Positions 27,538-35,199 are shown, counted from the stretch's first letter. The stretch is DNA of 64,000 bases from Bacteroides faecalis (GCF_003865075.1 NZ_BHWB01000002.1:62001-126000); one strand, 5' to 3'. The notes: generated from the letters alone by a model not told the origin. A program made the numbers and translations.

Positions 27538-27705
27538 TTATATTATTTGTTTATATTTATTGATATTCACCAAACAAGTTTGCAACCAAGCTAAACCTGT
27601 TTTCAGAACCGAGTCCAATATTCTCTCATTGCATTACCACGATCAGAATCTACTGGACAACTTATGTAGAAGTAACTCCATCTTTTTTAAAACTATCCAA
27701 TTCCA
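27538..27705 (-). pseudogene. Internally deleted, frameshifted copy of the small zinc-ribbon gene
   Basis: The minus strand starts MELDSFKKDGVT, then after a one-base shift reads FYISCPVDSDRGNAMREYW. After a deletion of the central Cys-rich part it ends TGLAWLQTCLVNI. Both ends are close to the gene at 27767-28129 (MALNSFEKNGVTYFELYISC and TGLAWLQTFLANM), so this is a broken tandem duplicate. Confidence 0.8.
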
Positions 27706-27766
27706 TATTGTAAGTCTATAAATGGATAAACGAGGCGATGTTCCGCCTCGTTATATACTTAATATC

Positions 27767-28129
27767 TTAGCATCCTTTTTCCATATTTGCAAGGAACGTT
27801 TGTAACCAAGCCAAACCCGTAGCCTGCACCATTTGTCCTGCTGTGGCAACAGCTTGTGCTAATGAAGCTGGAGATGCCTCCAAAAATTCATAGTCACCTG
27901 TAGAATGATTAGGACAACCATATTTCCACTTATAAACATGTTGGGTAGCTCCACATTTTTTACAATAATAAAATGCGTTTTCTCCCATGTATATATCTCC
28001 ATTACAATTATTGTTATGGTGAGACCAATATGCATGAGGCGTATTGTTCCCACGATCCACACATACAGGACAACTTATATAGAGTTCAAAATATGTAACT
28101 CCATTTTTCTCAAAACTATTTAATGCCAT
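27767..28129 (-). CDS. Small zinc-ribbon protein, full-length copy
   Basis: 120 residues. Cysteines in ISCPVCVDRGN, NNNCNGDIYM, YYCKKCGAT and YGCPNH build a likely double-zinc ribbon. The tail SLAQAVATAGQMVQATGLAW followed by LQTFL matches the tail motif of its paralogue at 25147 and of the 131-residue protein at 28952. It lies 22 bases after the 260-residue protein gene. A decayed duplicate is directly downstream. Small zinc-ribbon proteins coded next to a CDC48-like ATPase suggest an adaptor or substrate relationship; the function is unknown. Confidence 0.7.
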   Translation of the reverse strand: MALNSFEKNGVTYFELYISCPVCVDRGNNTPHAYWSHHNNNCNGDIYMGENAFYYCKKCGATQHVYKWKYGCPNHSTGDYEFLEASPASLAQAVATAGQMVQATGLAWLQTFLANMEKGC

Positions 28130-28151
28130 ATTATTTCAATCTATAAATTTA

Positions 28152-28934
28152 CTATTTATTCATTACAAATTTTGCGTCAATCGCTTCTTGTGATATGTCC
28201 GGACACATTTTTGCTACTTCCGGTAAATAATTCTCAACGACAGAAATTATCAGTTTGGCAGGCATAGGTTCATCATAAACTTCCATAAAAGCCATGAATA
28301 ATCTTTTATACCCATCAACGACATTTCCCCTTTTATGAGATGTAAAAATTACTTCTTCACCGGATTTTTCAAATTCTTTATTCTCTTCTTTTGTGTTATG
28401 GTCTGCAAGCATATAAGCAGTAAATCCTTCTATTACAGCTTTCTTTTTTTCTTCAAGCGTCAATTCTTCTATAGATTTTATTTTTCCTACATATTTGGAC
28501 ACTGCTTGCATTATATCCACAACGGTAGTAGCTTGTCTATTCAGAGACACCATTATAGGGATAAAATATTTGTCCACTTCATCATAAGGTATATCAGAAC
28601 ATCTTCCTCCATACCATTCAAGTAAATCGTTCAAGAAATACTCCACTGCTTTATTAAATACTTCTTTATCATCAAATTCTGTTTGAAAAAACAGAGCAGA
28701 TGCTTGCAACTGGACTTCTGCCATAAACGATTCTAACGTAGGCGGATTCTTTTCATCATCGTGTAAATCGCGCGAAGTCTTAATGCCAGTCTGTGTAATG
28801 TTTACTTGTTCTTGGTTACTATTAGCCATCATCAAGAATACCTCTAAACGTTCAAGGGCAATAATAGCACGGTGGAAAACATCATCCAATCCCTTTTTAC
28901 GTACTTGTACGTTAGTTTGAGTCTGCTTTGACAT
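28152..28934 (-). CDS. Protein of unknown function, helical, second gene of the switch-controlled operon
   Basis: 260 residues, soluble, mostly helical (DDVFHRAIIALERLEVFLMM; LTLEEKKKAVIEGFTAYMLA; AKLIISVVENYLPEVAKM) with an acidic middle. No signal peptide, no catalytic motif and no recognised domain. It starts 17 bases after the 131-residue gene upstream. The co-directional short-gap arrangement makes it part of the AAA module. Confidence 0.7.
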   Translation of the reverse strand: MSKQTQTNVQVRKKGLDDVFHRAIIALERLEVFLMMANSNQEQVNITQTGIKTSRDLHDDEKNPPTLESFMAEVQLQASALFFQTEFDDKEVFNKAVEYFLNDLLEWYGGRCSDIPYDEVDKYFIPIMVSLNRQATTVVDIMQAVSKYVGKIKSIEELTLEEKKKAVIEGFTAYMLADHNTKEENKEFEKSGEEVIFTSHKRGNVVDGYKRLFMAFMEVYDEPMPAKLIISVVENYLPEVAKMCPDISQEAIDAKFVMNK

Positions 28935-28951
28935 AATTAATAAGATTAAAG

Positions 28952-29347
28952 TTATTCTGTTTTACGATTGGTTTCATTTGGCTCACTCTGCCTTCTTCCG
29001 ACTTTAAACACATCCTGTAATGACTGTAAATAGGTAACCAAATCTTTTGCTTCACATAATTGCCCAACCATTGAAACTGCAAACTGATAATCAAGCATTC
29101 TATATCCTCCTGTAGCTTCTTCTTGAGTGCCTACTTTCATTGTATGTGTTTCTTCGTTGACCAGCCATTGGTCAACGGATTTACTTTCATTATTGGCTAC
29201 ACAAGAAATAACCCAATTATTGGTATTGAGAATTAATTCTCCATTTTCAATACCATCGTAAATCCAAATCTCTTTATTTACACTTTCTCCATCTTGCAAT
29301 TCATCAAGTTTAGTTGGACTGATGAACTCTAATTTTACTTCTTCCAT
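28952..29347 (-). CDS. First gene downstream of the invertible promoter; unknown function
   Basis: 131 residues. The N-terminal two thirds look beta-rich (EVKLEFISPTKL, EIWIYDGIENGELIL, NNWVISCVANNE). The C-terminus DYQFAVSMVGQLCEAKDLVT followed by YLQSL resembles the AV...GQ...A..L..(Y/W)LQ tail of the two zinc-ribbon proteins downstream. Its start is about 88 bases from the left crossover site of the invertible segment, so after inversion the enclosed promoter would read directly into it. Confidence 0.7.
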   Translation of the reverse strand: MEEVKLEFISPTKLDELQDGESVNKEIWIYDGIENGELILNTNNWVISCVANNESKSVDQWLVNEETHTMKVGTQEEATGGYRMLDYQFAVSMVGQLCEAKDLVTYLQSLQDVFKVGRRQSEPNETNRKTE

Positions 29348-29434
29348 ACGATTTAATTACGTGTTAATGATTTATAAATAAAATATCCTCCATATTATGG
29401 ATACAACTTATATCAATTGTTTCCATTAAATACC

Positions 29435-29463
29435 ATATCCGTTTCCTTGTGAGAAACGGATAT
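29435..29463 (+). repeat. Left crossover site of invertible segment
   Basis: 29 bp: arm ATATCCGTTTC, spacer CTTGTGA, arm GAAACGGATAT. Paired 11-bp arms around a short asymmetric spacer is the layout of tyrosine-recombinase core sites (compare Xer 11-6-11). The exact reverse complement occurs at 29607-29635. Confidence 0.85.
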
Positions 29464-29593
29464 AATATTTAATTACCTGACTATCAGTTTAATATACATC
29501 TATTCAAGGTAAATTGATTAAGCAAGACATGTTTTTTTTTATAAACTGTGAAAATTATTATATTCCAATGGTTTACCATTCGGGATTTTTCGC

Positions 29594-29601
29594 TATCTTT
29601 G
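29594..29601 (+). promoter_or_regulatory. Bacteroides -7 box inside the invertible segment
   Basis: TATCTTTG matches TAnnTTTG and lies 6 bases before the right crossover site, so transcription would start in the site itself. A weak TTTA-type -33 element sits near 29572. Confidence 0.6.
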
Positions 29602-29606
29602 TAACC

Positions 29607-29635
29607 ATATCCGTTTCTCACAAGGAAACGGATAT
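29607..29635 (-). repeat. Right crossover site of invertible segment
   Basis: Exact reverse complement of 29435-29463: the arms are the same and the spacer reads TCACAAG instead of CTTGTGA. The opposite spacer orientation predicts inversion rather than excision of the DNA between the sites. Confidence 0.85.
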
Positions 29636-29655
29636 AATTGCGTAACAACATTCCT

Positions 29656-30858
29656 TTACAAGTCCTTAATTATCAATTCATTTGCTTTATCAATAACAGA
29701 AGTGTCAATCGATGCTAAATATATTTGTGTAGTGGCTATGGAATCATGACCGAGAGCATCCGAAATAACATTAATAGGCACATTTTTCGACTTGGCAATG
29801 GTTGCCCAAGCATGGCGCGCTACATATGTCGTAAGTGGAATCGGCAGTTTTACCATATTTGCAATGAGTTTCAAGGAATTGTTTATACGGCGCAATGCGG
29901 TTTCGTACTGTTTACGTTCATTACGGTTGGAACGGGTTATAATAGGAAGCAGATAAGGCAAGTCTTTGCTTGAATAACGGTCAATCAGTTCTTTGATTGG
30001 CTTTATGATTTTAATATGAAGCACTTGACTTGTCTTATGTCGCCGGTAAGTCAGTATGCTGTTCTGAATGTCTGTCTTTTTCAGGAATGCCGCGTCAATG
30101 AATGACATTCCCCTGCAAAAGAAAAGAAACAAGAATATGTCGCGAGCAAATTCAAGACTGGAGTTTAGTGAAAGGTCAAGGTCTCTGATTCGCTTGATGT
30201 CACTGATTAATATTGCCCGTTTGAGTGTCTTCTCCATTCCGGTAAATACCGTGCGGAAAGGTTTTCGGTCTTTGGTCAGTTCTTGTTCAACAGCACGGTT
30301 ATAAACCGCCCGAAGAATACGCGTATAAAAAGATATGGAATTAGGAGTAAGACCAGCCGATTTCAAGTATGCCTGATAGTCCTCCATTGTAATCTGATCT
30401 ATTGCTTCTATCGGGATGTCCTCGTTATTTCTAAACCGCTTGAAACTACCCAATGCGGCGCGATAGTTCTTGGCAGTGCCGGTATGTTTCAATTGCTGTA
30501 GTCGCACAATGACACTCTCCAAGAACGTGAAAAAGGAAACCTCTTTTCCACTATTTTGGAACTCCCTAATTATATCATCGGAAGAATAATCATGTCTTGA
30601 ACGATCGAATGCTTCTATAATTCTGTTTAGCTTGTTCACCTCTCTCTCCAACCTTTGGTTTATCAGTTGAATAATGGCAGTTCGTTCATTATTCGGTGTC
30701 ACAACAAGCCTTGACTGTTTTTCATCCCATTCGCAGGGAAACACTTTGTATTCTGTTGCAATTTGCCTGACGATACGGTAACAAGTTACAAAATAGACAA
30801 TAGTGCCGGGACGGCCTTTGACCGTCGACGGGCGAAACTTTATTTTCACGCTTGCCAT
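29656..30858 (-). CDS. Tyrosine recombinase, probable invertase of the adjacent switch
   Basis: 400 residues, typical of Bacteroides tyrosine recombinases. An N-terminal arm/core-binding part with a SAM-like domain (about 105-195) precedes the catalytic domain. That domain has the first Arg in FFCRGMSFIDAAFL, Lys in TYRRHKTSQ, the His-x-x-Arg box as TYVARHAWATIA, then LGHDSIATTQIYL with the nucleophilic Tyr. All catalytic positions are present. Its stop codon is 20 bases from the right crossover site at 29607-29635, so it is either the invertase of that switch or the integrase of the surrounding element, or both. The plus-strand promoter in the segment would read antisense into it. Confidence 0.92.
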   Translation of the reverse strand: MASVKIKFRPSTVKGRPGTIVYFVTCYRIVRQIATEYKVFPCEWDEKQSRLVVTPNNERTAIIQLINQRLEREVNKLNRIIEAFDRSRHDYSSDDIIREFQNSGKEVSFFTFLESVIVRLQQLKHTGTAKNYRAALGSFKRFRNNEDIPIEAIDQITMEDYQAYLKSAGLTPNSISFYTRILRAVYNRAVEQELTKDRKPFRTVFTGMEKTLKRAILISDIKRIRDLDLSLNSSLEFARDIFLFLFFCRGMSFIDAAFLKKTDIQNSILTYRRHKTSQVLHIKIIKPIKELIDRYSSKDLPYLLPIITRSNRNERKQYETALRRINNSLKLIANMVKLPIPLTTYVARHAWATIAKSKNVPINVISDALGHDSIATTQIYLASIDTSVIDKANELIIKDL

Positions 30859-30862
30859 ACTT

Positions 30863-31579
30863 TTAAGGTTTTAAAGGTTTGTTCTTGATTGAGTCGGCTT
30901 TGTCCTCCTGTTCCCTTGTCGCCTGCTCTTTCAGACGCGCCTGCTCAATGAGGGCGGCCTGCCTGCGTACCGCCTCCTTGTAAGTTTCCACGTCCTTGTG
31001 CATCCGGTTTATCTTCCCGTTATCCCGGTTGAGTTCAAAGAGGTTTTCCAGTCCGGCGATGCTTTCGGGCGATGCTTCGCCCTTCATCCTGATGTAACGG
31101 TACTTCAGGTCGTTGTCGGTACGGTCGTAATCCTGTCTCCTCTCGAAATAGAGTGCCGAGGCTAACAAGGCTATCAGAAGGACGATACCGGTAACGATCA
31201 CCCAGTCCCATCTGTTCTCAAGTGCGAACGAGTGCCGGGTCTCGTTGATATTGTGCCGGACACTTGCCACGTCCGTCTTTCGGGTGGCCTGCTCCAGCAG
31301 TTGTCTGATTTCCCCGAAATCCGGCTGCTCCCTCCGGGCAATCCTGTCTATCCGGTTGTTCATCACGTTCAGGCAGTCCGTAATGCCCCGGGCGAACTTC
31401 GCCAATTCAGCCTCCATGCGTTCATAGTTACGGTGGTTACCTTCCTCGATTAAAACCTTGATGGAAGTAATATCCATGTTGTTGGTGTTGTTACTGCCGC
31501 TTTGCGGTGCCTGCCGGCTTTTGCTGATGGTCAGCAGTTCTTCCAGCATGGCGATGATGGTTCCTGCATTTTCTTTCAT
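30863..31579 (-). CDS. Membrane protein of mobile-element origin, unknown function
   Basis: 238 residues. The N-terminal half is soluble and Asn/Glu-rich, with a helical MEAELAKFARGITDCLNVMN. A single transmembrane helix (WVIVTGIVLLIALLASALYF, around residue 130-149) is followed by a charged coiled coil ending in NKPLKP. GC content is clearly higher than in the genes to the left. It stops 4 bases before the recombinase gene and follows a frameshifted gene fragment. I associate this arrangement with conjugative-element backbones of Bacteroides but cannot name the gene. Confidence 0.7.
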   Translation of the reverse strand: MKENAGTIIAMLEELLTISKSRQAPQSGSNNTNNMDITSIKVLIEEGNHRNYERMEAELAKFARGITDCLNVMNNRIDRIARREQPDFGEIRQLLEQATRKTDVASVRHNINETRHSFALENRWDWVIVTGIVLLIALLASALYFERRQDYDRTDNDLKYRYIRMKGEASPESIAGLENLFELNRDNGKINRMHKDVETYKEAVRRQAALIEQARLKEQATREQEDKADSIKNKPLKP

Positions 31580-31602
31580 CTTGATTGCTTTTTAAGTTGT
31601 TG

Positions 31603-31942
31603 TTAAATTCTGAATCCCTTGTTCTTCTTCTTCCGTTGCATCAGCCGGCGGAACTCTGCTTCCTCCGGACCCTCGGCACAGGATGAAGGGGTAAGGTCTA
31701 ACAGTCCCGGCGAACCGCTGATGAACTCCCCGCCACCGCTTGAAACCGGGCTCATGCCTTGCCGGTGGGACTGCGCCTGCCGTTCCTCCGGACTGTTCCA
31801 TGCTTGCAGGTTCGTCAGGAATGGGGGCAATAGTTTCTGCAACCATTTCCTGCGCCACTTCTGTTCTGGACTTTGACGACGGCTTTCCTATTCCCATCGC
31901 CTGCATCAGTTTCCCGTCACTGAATTCCTGTCTCTTTCTCAT
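31603..31942 (-). pseudogene. Truncated, frameshifted mobile-element protein (DUF3408/TraB-like candidate)
   Basis: From the ATG at 31942 the frame reads MRKRQEFSDGKLMQAMGIGK and an acidic, Pro-rich linker. The sensible continuation (PEEAEFRRLMQRKKKNKGFR) is in another frame and ends early at a TAA at 31603. Basic Arg/Lys runs after an EFRRL motif are typical of Bacteroides conjugation proteins with a C-terminal DNA-binding domain; here that domain is missing. The zero-frame ORF runs to 31592 but with composition that looks like out-of-frame translation. Confidence 0.5.
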
Positions 31943-32594
31943 ACTTGTCAGTCTTTGAATGGTTAATACTTTGGTCAATGTATGCTTACATGACCTTCTG
32001 TCGCTTGCAAAGGAAGTATGCATTGTATTCAATCGCAACTGATTGGATGCAGGTTGGTAATTATGTGTCGTGTTGCTTCTTGGAGCATTTGGTATATGGC
32101 GACGCTTTCCCGGTTCTGCCGGTGTCGAACGGGCGAGCATGAGGACGGGGCGGAAGGAATTATGGTTCAGGCATAGGAATGGAACGGTTGTTACCGGCTT
32201 TCCGACAGTGGAAAGGTGGTCATGTGGCCGATCGCTTCCGACCGTTACCGGATGCATGGAAACCGGTCTGTCGGCCTGTCGGATAAATCCGGCAATGGAA
32301 GATACCACTGCCAGAAGGCCGGAAAGATGCGTTCATGGATGCTGTAATCCCTCCGGCGGGGGCCTCATATTTTATCATGTTATCATGTTCTTATGTTATT
32401 CTGAAATCGGGAGTACAAAACCGGCAGGCGGTCTGAAAACGTTTCATTCCATGTCTTTACTGACAGTGGGAAGCCATTGCAGGGATACGTGGACCGGACA
32501 TATGCTACCTTCTAGTGTCATAAGCTGCCACCTGCCCGGAAATATTTGGAATATCGGTTGGAAGGGCTTTATATTAGCGGCATGAAAAGGAATC
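31943..32594. other. GC-rich non-coding stretch with short tandem repeat
   Basis: No convincing gene; open frames here lack a start context and have biased, shadow-like composition. At 32372-32395 there are two copies of TTATCATG followed by a variant TTCTTATG. In related elements a ParA-type gene is often found near this place, but none is visible. Confidence 0.5.
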
Positions 32595-32933
32595 ATGTAT
32601 AACCCGAATGATGTGAGGCTTATGGAAATTATTTGTTTTAAGAGGAAGGCGTTCGAGGAGTTCGCCATGAAAATCGAGCGGTTCATCCGGCTGGTATCGG
32701 ACCTGCCGTACCTGAAGGACGCGGGTAAGACGAATGAGTGGCTTGATCACTGCGATGTCTGCCGGAAGTTGAAAATCAGCAAGCGCACCTTGCAGACCCT
32801 GCGTGACAACGGCACGCTCGCCTATACCAAGATAGGCAACCGTACCTATTACCTGCCGGAAGACGTGGAGCGTGTCGTCATGAAGGTTGAGGACAGACAC
32901 AGGGAAGCCCGGTACAGGGGGCGGGAGATTTGA
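32595..32933 (+). CDS. Helix-turn-helix (excisionase-like) DNA-binding protein
   Basis: 112 residues with a plausible AAGG ribosome-binding stretch before the ATG. The C-terminal half holds the MerR/excisionase-type helix-turn-helix (EWLDHCDVCRKLKISKRTLQ, then TLRDNGTLAYTKIGNRTYYL with PEDVERVV). Proteins of this type are common in Bacteroides conjugative and mobilizable elements, where they act in excision or regulation. The N-terminal 40 residues are helical. A second, broken copy of the same family follows. Confidence 0.85.
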   Translation: MYNPNDVRLMEIICFKRKAFEEFAMKIERFIRLVSDLPYLKDAGKTNEWLDHCDVCRKLKISKRTLQTLRDNGTLAYTKIGNRTYYLPEDVERVVMKVEDRHREARYRGREI

Positions 32934-32967
32934 AGGAAAACGATTGTGTCACTAAAACCGAAGAACC

Positions 32968-33274
32968 ATGTACAACGAATTGAAGACAAGGGATGACGTG
33001 CGGATGTAGTCCTCCACGAGCGTATTGACCGACTGTAGGTGACGACTGACGGCATTTCCAAAGACGGGGGATTTTGCCAAAAGAGGACGGATATTTGTGC
33101 GACAAGGAAGTGGCGTACCTGCTGAAAGTCAGCCGCAGGACACTGGGCGAGTACCGGAGCAACGGCACGCTTCCCTACTATGTCCTTGGCGGGAAGGTCC
33201 TGTACAAGTGGAGCGAGAACGGGCAAGTGTTGGACCGGGGCTACCGGAGTACGTGCAGGATGCAGGGTGGCTGA
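32968..33274 (+). pseudogene. Frameshifted helix-turn-helix (excisionase-like) gene
   Basis: Starts MYNELKTRDDVRM and meets a stop. VVLHERIDRL continues in a second frame, and the HTH part (DGYLCDKEVAYLLKVSRRTL, GEYRSNGTLPYYVLGGKVLY) is in a third. At least two frame changes separate the parts. It is a relative of the intact gene 35 bases upstream; together they look like the usual tandem HTH pair of Bacteroides elements with one copy dead. Confidence 0.75.
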
Positions 33275-33282
33275 AATTTCGG

Positions 33283-33432
33283 GACCGTAATTCAAACCTT
33301 GTCAGTTTTTAATCTGTCAGGCAAACTATAATTCCGATTTGTTTGATAAATGATTGAATATCATTTTTTCTTCAAAGCTAAAAGCTACCGCAAAAAGAAA
33401 AACTGAGGATTGACAAGGTTTTAATTACGGTC
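33283..33432. repeat. 22-bp inverted repeat enclosing 106 bp
   Basis: The left arm 33283-33304 and right arm 33411-33432 are complementary except for one base (GACCGTAATT, then AAACCTTGTCA). The interior is AT-rich in an otherwise GC-rich stretch. It may be a small non-autonomous element, another invertible segment or a long hairpin. From 33433 to 33689 I see no gene. Confidence 0.65.
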
Positions 33433-33689
33433 TCCGGTCTCCAAATTTCTATTTTGGGGAAGAGTAATTTGAGGGGAAGCATTACCGGTCATCATGACGT
33501 ATAAAGGTACTTCGTTATACTCTTTGTATGGGATACACACTTATATATTAAGGTAACAAGGGCTTTGAGGGAGAGGGAATAATCATAAAGGCTGCTTTTG
33601 TAACGGGCAATTCCTCTATACAAAAGGCTGTCCAGTCAGTGTGCCGTTACCACCGCCGGATAGCCCTTGTACGTATGTATGCCTCCCGT

Positions 33690-34082
33690 TTATCTGAGTA
33701 TCGGGTTCGAAAGCAGTATCTTGTAATAGACCACGCCTCCGATTTCCATCGGTGTCTTCGCCATCATGAACTGCACGCTCTTCCTGTCCACCTTCGCCTG
33801 CTGCATGAGCCTGTGCACGATGAACCCTGCCGAGAACCTTGCACACCGTTTGTCCTTCCATACGATGAAGCCTTCGTTGCCGTCAGCCCGGCAGATGTAC
33901 CAGTCACCCGTCTTGTCGTCGTGGGCGAAGTTCACCCGTCCGCCGCCGAGTATCCCCAGCTCGATTGACATAGTCTTTAACAGATAGACAGTTCCCCTGC
34001 TGTCCAGGTTGATGGTCCGCTTGCCCTTGTATGTGACTTCCTGCGGACGCGAGTTCTCCTTGTTATATACTATCAGTGCCAT
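33690..34082 (-). CDS. Mobile-element protein of unknown function
   Basis: 130 residues from the ATG at 34082 (MALIVYNKENSRPQEVTYKG); an upstream in-frame ATG at 34109 is less likely because the second start matches a conserved-looking N-terminus. The fold looks beta-rich with a small C-terminal helical part (FIVHRLMQQAKVDRKSVQFM). GC-rich like its neighbours. It starts 33 bases after the sigma-like gene, so the two probably form one transcript. Function unknown. Confidence 0.65.
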   Translation of the reverse strand: MALIVYNKENSRPQEVTYKGKRTINLDSRGTVYLLKTMSIELGILGGGRVNFAHDDKTGDWYICRADGNEGFIVWKDKRCARFSAGFIVHRLMQQAKVDRKSVQFMMAKTPMEIGGVVYYKILLSNPILR

Positions 34083-34115
34083 AATTATCTGTTTTTTATC
34101 GTTGAACAATCCTCT

Positions 34116-34661
34116 TCAATACATGAAGCTCTCCACCACCAGCATCTGGCTTCTCCATGTGAAGCTGCTGTGGGTCCGTACCGCATCCATAATCCTGCAT
34201 ACTTTCTGCGATATGCCCATGCATTCCGCCAGTGCCTTGAACGAGAATTGCGCCTCATAGAACCGGAGCATGAACATACGGCATTCCTCGTAGGAGAACT
34301 TCTGACGGATGAAACGCAGGATGTCCTTCACCAGCCTCTCGCAGCCGTTCAGGTCGTCTTCCGAGATGAACTTCGCCTCCTCGCCGCATCTGAGGAAGAA
34401 ATCGTCCTCGGGATGGGTGTATCTGTTCTCCTTCTTTACTTTCACCAGTGCCACCTTTCTGTAACATCCGATGAAATACGGCTCATAGTCGGCAATGTCC
34501 TTTCCAGATGTCATAACTTGTTTTCTCACGAACAGATAGGTGTCGCGGAAATTGTCTTCGTCCAATGCACCGTATTTTCTTACCGAGGCTCTTAACTTGT
34601 TGTAGGATTTTGTGAACCACTCGTTGAACAGTCTTTCCTTTTCTGTGCTCTTGTCTGCCAT
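34116..34661 (-). CDS. Sigma-70-like protein of a mobile element
   Basis: 181 residues. The N-terminus (LFNEWFTKSYNKLRASVRKY) and middle (KDILRFIRQKFSYEECRMFM, then LRFYEAQFSFKALAECMGIS) resemble regions 2 and 4 of short ECF-type sigma factors, the latter with a helix-turn-helix (FSFKALAECMGISQKVCRIM). Region 2 is weak, so it may be a transcription regulator rather than a true sigma factor. Its upstream region contains a dense set of hairpins (34751-34874). Confidence 0.6.
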   Translation of the reverse strand: MADKSTEKERLFNEWFTKSYNKLRASVRKYGALDEDNFRDTYLFVRKQVMTSGKDIADYEPYFIGCYRKVALVKVKKENRYTHPEDDFFLRCGEEAKFISEDDLNGCERLVKDILRFIRQKFSYEECRMFMLRFYEAQFSFKALAECMGISQKVCRIMDAVRTHSSFTWRSQMLVVESFMY

Positions 34662-34750
34662 ACCTTATAATTTTAAGTCGTTATACATGGCCTACGTGTG
34701 TAGGCATTCTTATTTTTTGTGCCTTATGCTGTTCGTTTTTCGGCGGTCTC

Positions 34751-34874
34751 CGGCAAGGCTTGCCGTTAAAAACACTCTTACGCGCCAGCGTAAGGAAGAT
34801 TTTTTAACGGGCAACCAGCCCGCAAGGCCGCCTTGCGAGACTGGCTTGAAAAACAACTTTCTTGGCCCAAGAAA
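34751..34874. repeat. Array of four palindromes upstream of the sigma-like gene
   Basis: Perfect palindromes: 34751-34765 (CGGCAAG-G-CTTGCCG), 34777-34794 (CTTACGC-GCCA-GCGTAAG), 34821-34837 (CGCAAGGC-C-GCCTTGCG) and 34858-34874 (TTTCTTGG-C-CCAAGAAA). The second lies inside a larger stem formed by CCGTTAAAAA and TTTTTAACGG. Such dense hairpins occur at transfer origins, element ends or as strong terminators. Confidence 0.7.
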
Positions 34875-35155
34875 TGAGGATGACTTCCGGTCTGTGTCCT
34901 GTATCTGACCGAATTATGTGTTTACGGTATTCTGACGTTGTCCGTATGTGTATCGGACTCTCCGGAAACGGATTGTACGGCATGGCCGTTCGGTATGTGT
35001 TTTTTGCTTTCCGGCACCGGTATGGGGATACACACGCTCACAAGGGGCAGGGAACGAGCTGCACTACAACCCCCGTCCACATGTAATGCAAAGGGAGCTG
35101 GAGAGTCTTCTGAATCCTCCTCACGCCCGTCCCTGCGCTTTCGGAGCGTTTTTCT

Positions 35156-35189
35156 GGCAGAAAATTTCACCATACGGAAATTTTCTGCC
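35156..35189. repeat. 13-bp perfect hairpin
   Basis: Arms GGCAGAAAATTTC (35156-35168) and GAAATTTTCTGCC (35177-35189) with an 8-base loop, in GC-rich non-coding DNA between the hairpin array and the Crp-like gene. Confidence 0.65.
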
Positions 35190-35199
35190 GGAAACCGAA

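Larger units (their letters stand above)
29435..29635. promoter_or_regulatory. Probable invertible promoter segment (phase switch), OFF in this assembly
   Basis: A 201-bp segment bounded by two identical 29-bp sites in opposite orientation. It contains a -7 box pointing right, towards the 3' end of the recombinase gene and away from the leftward operon at 29347. Recombination between the sites would move that box to about 29469-29476 on the minus strand, roughly 120 bases ahead of the operon's first ATG. No TAnnTTTG box facing the operon was seen in the current orientation. The neighbouring recombinase at 29656 is the obvious invertase candidate. Bacteroides uses many such switches for surface and accessory genes; use here is inferred. 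Confidence 0.8.

Noticed and set aside
31619..32308. Overlapping frames on both strands around the truncated element gene
   Set aside because: Only the minus-strand start at 31942 has a sensible N-terminus; the others look like shadows.
32070..32585. 171-codon plus-strand frame in GC-rich element DNA
   Set aside because: No ribosome-binding site and no domain-like pattern; high GC makes long chance frames likely.
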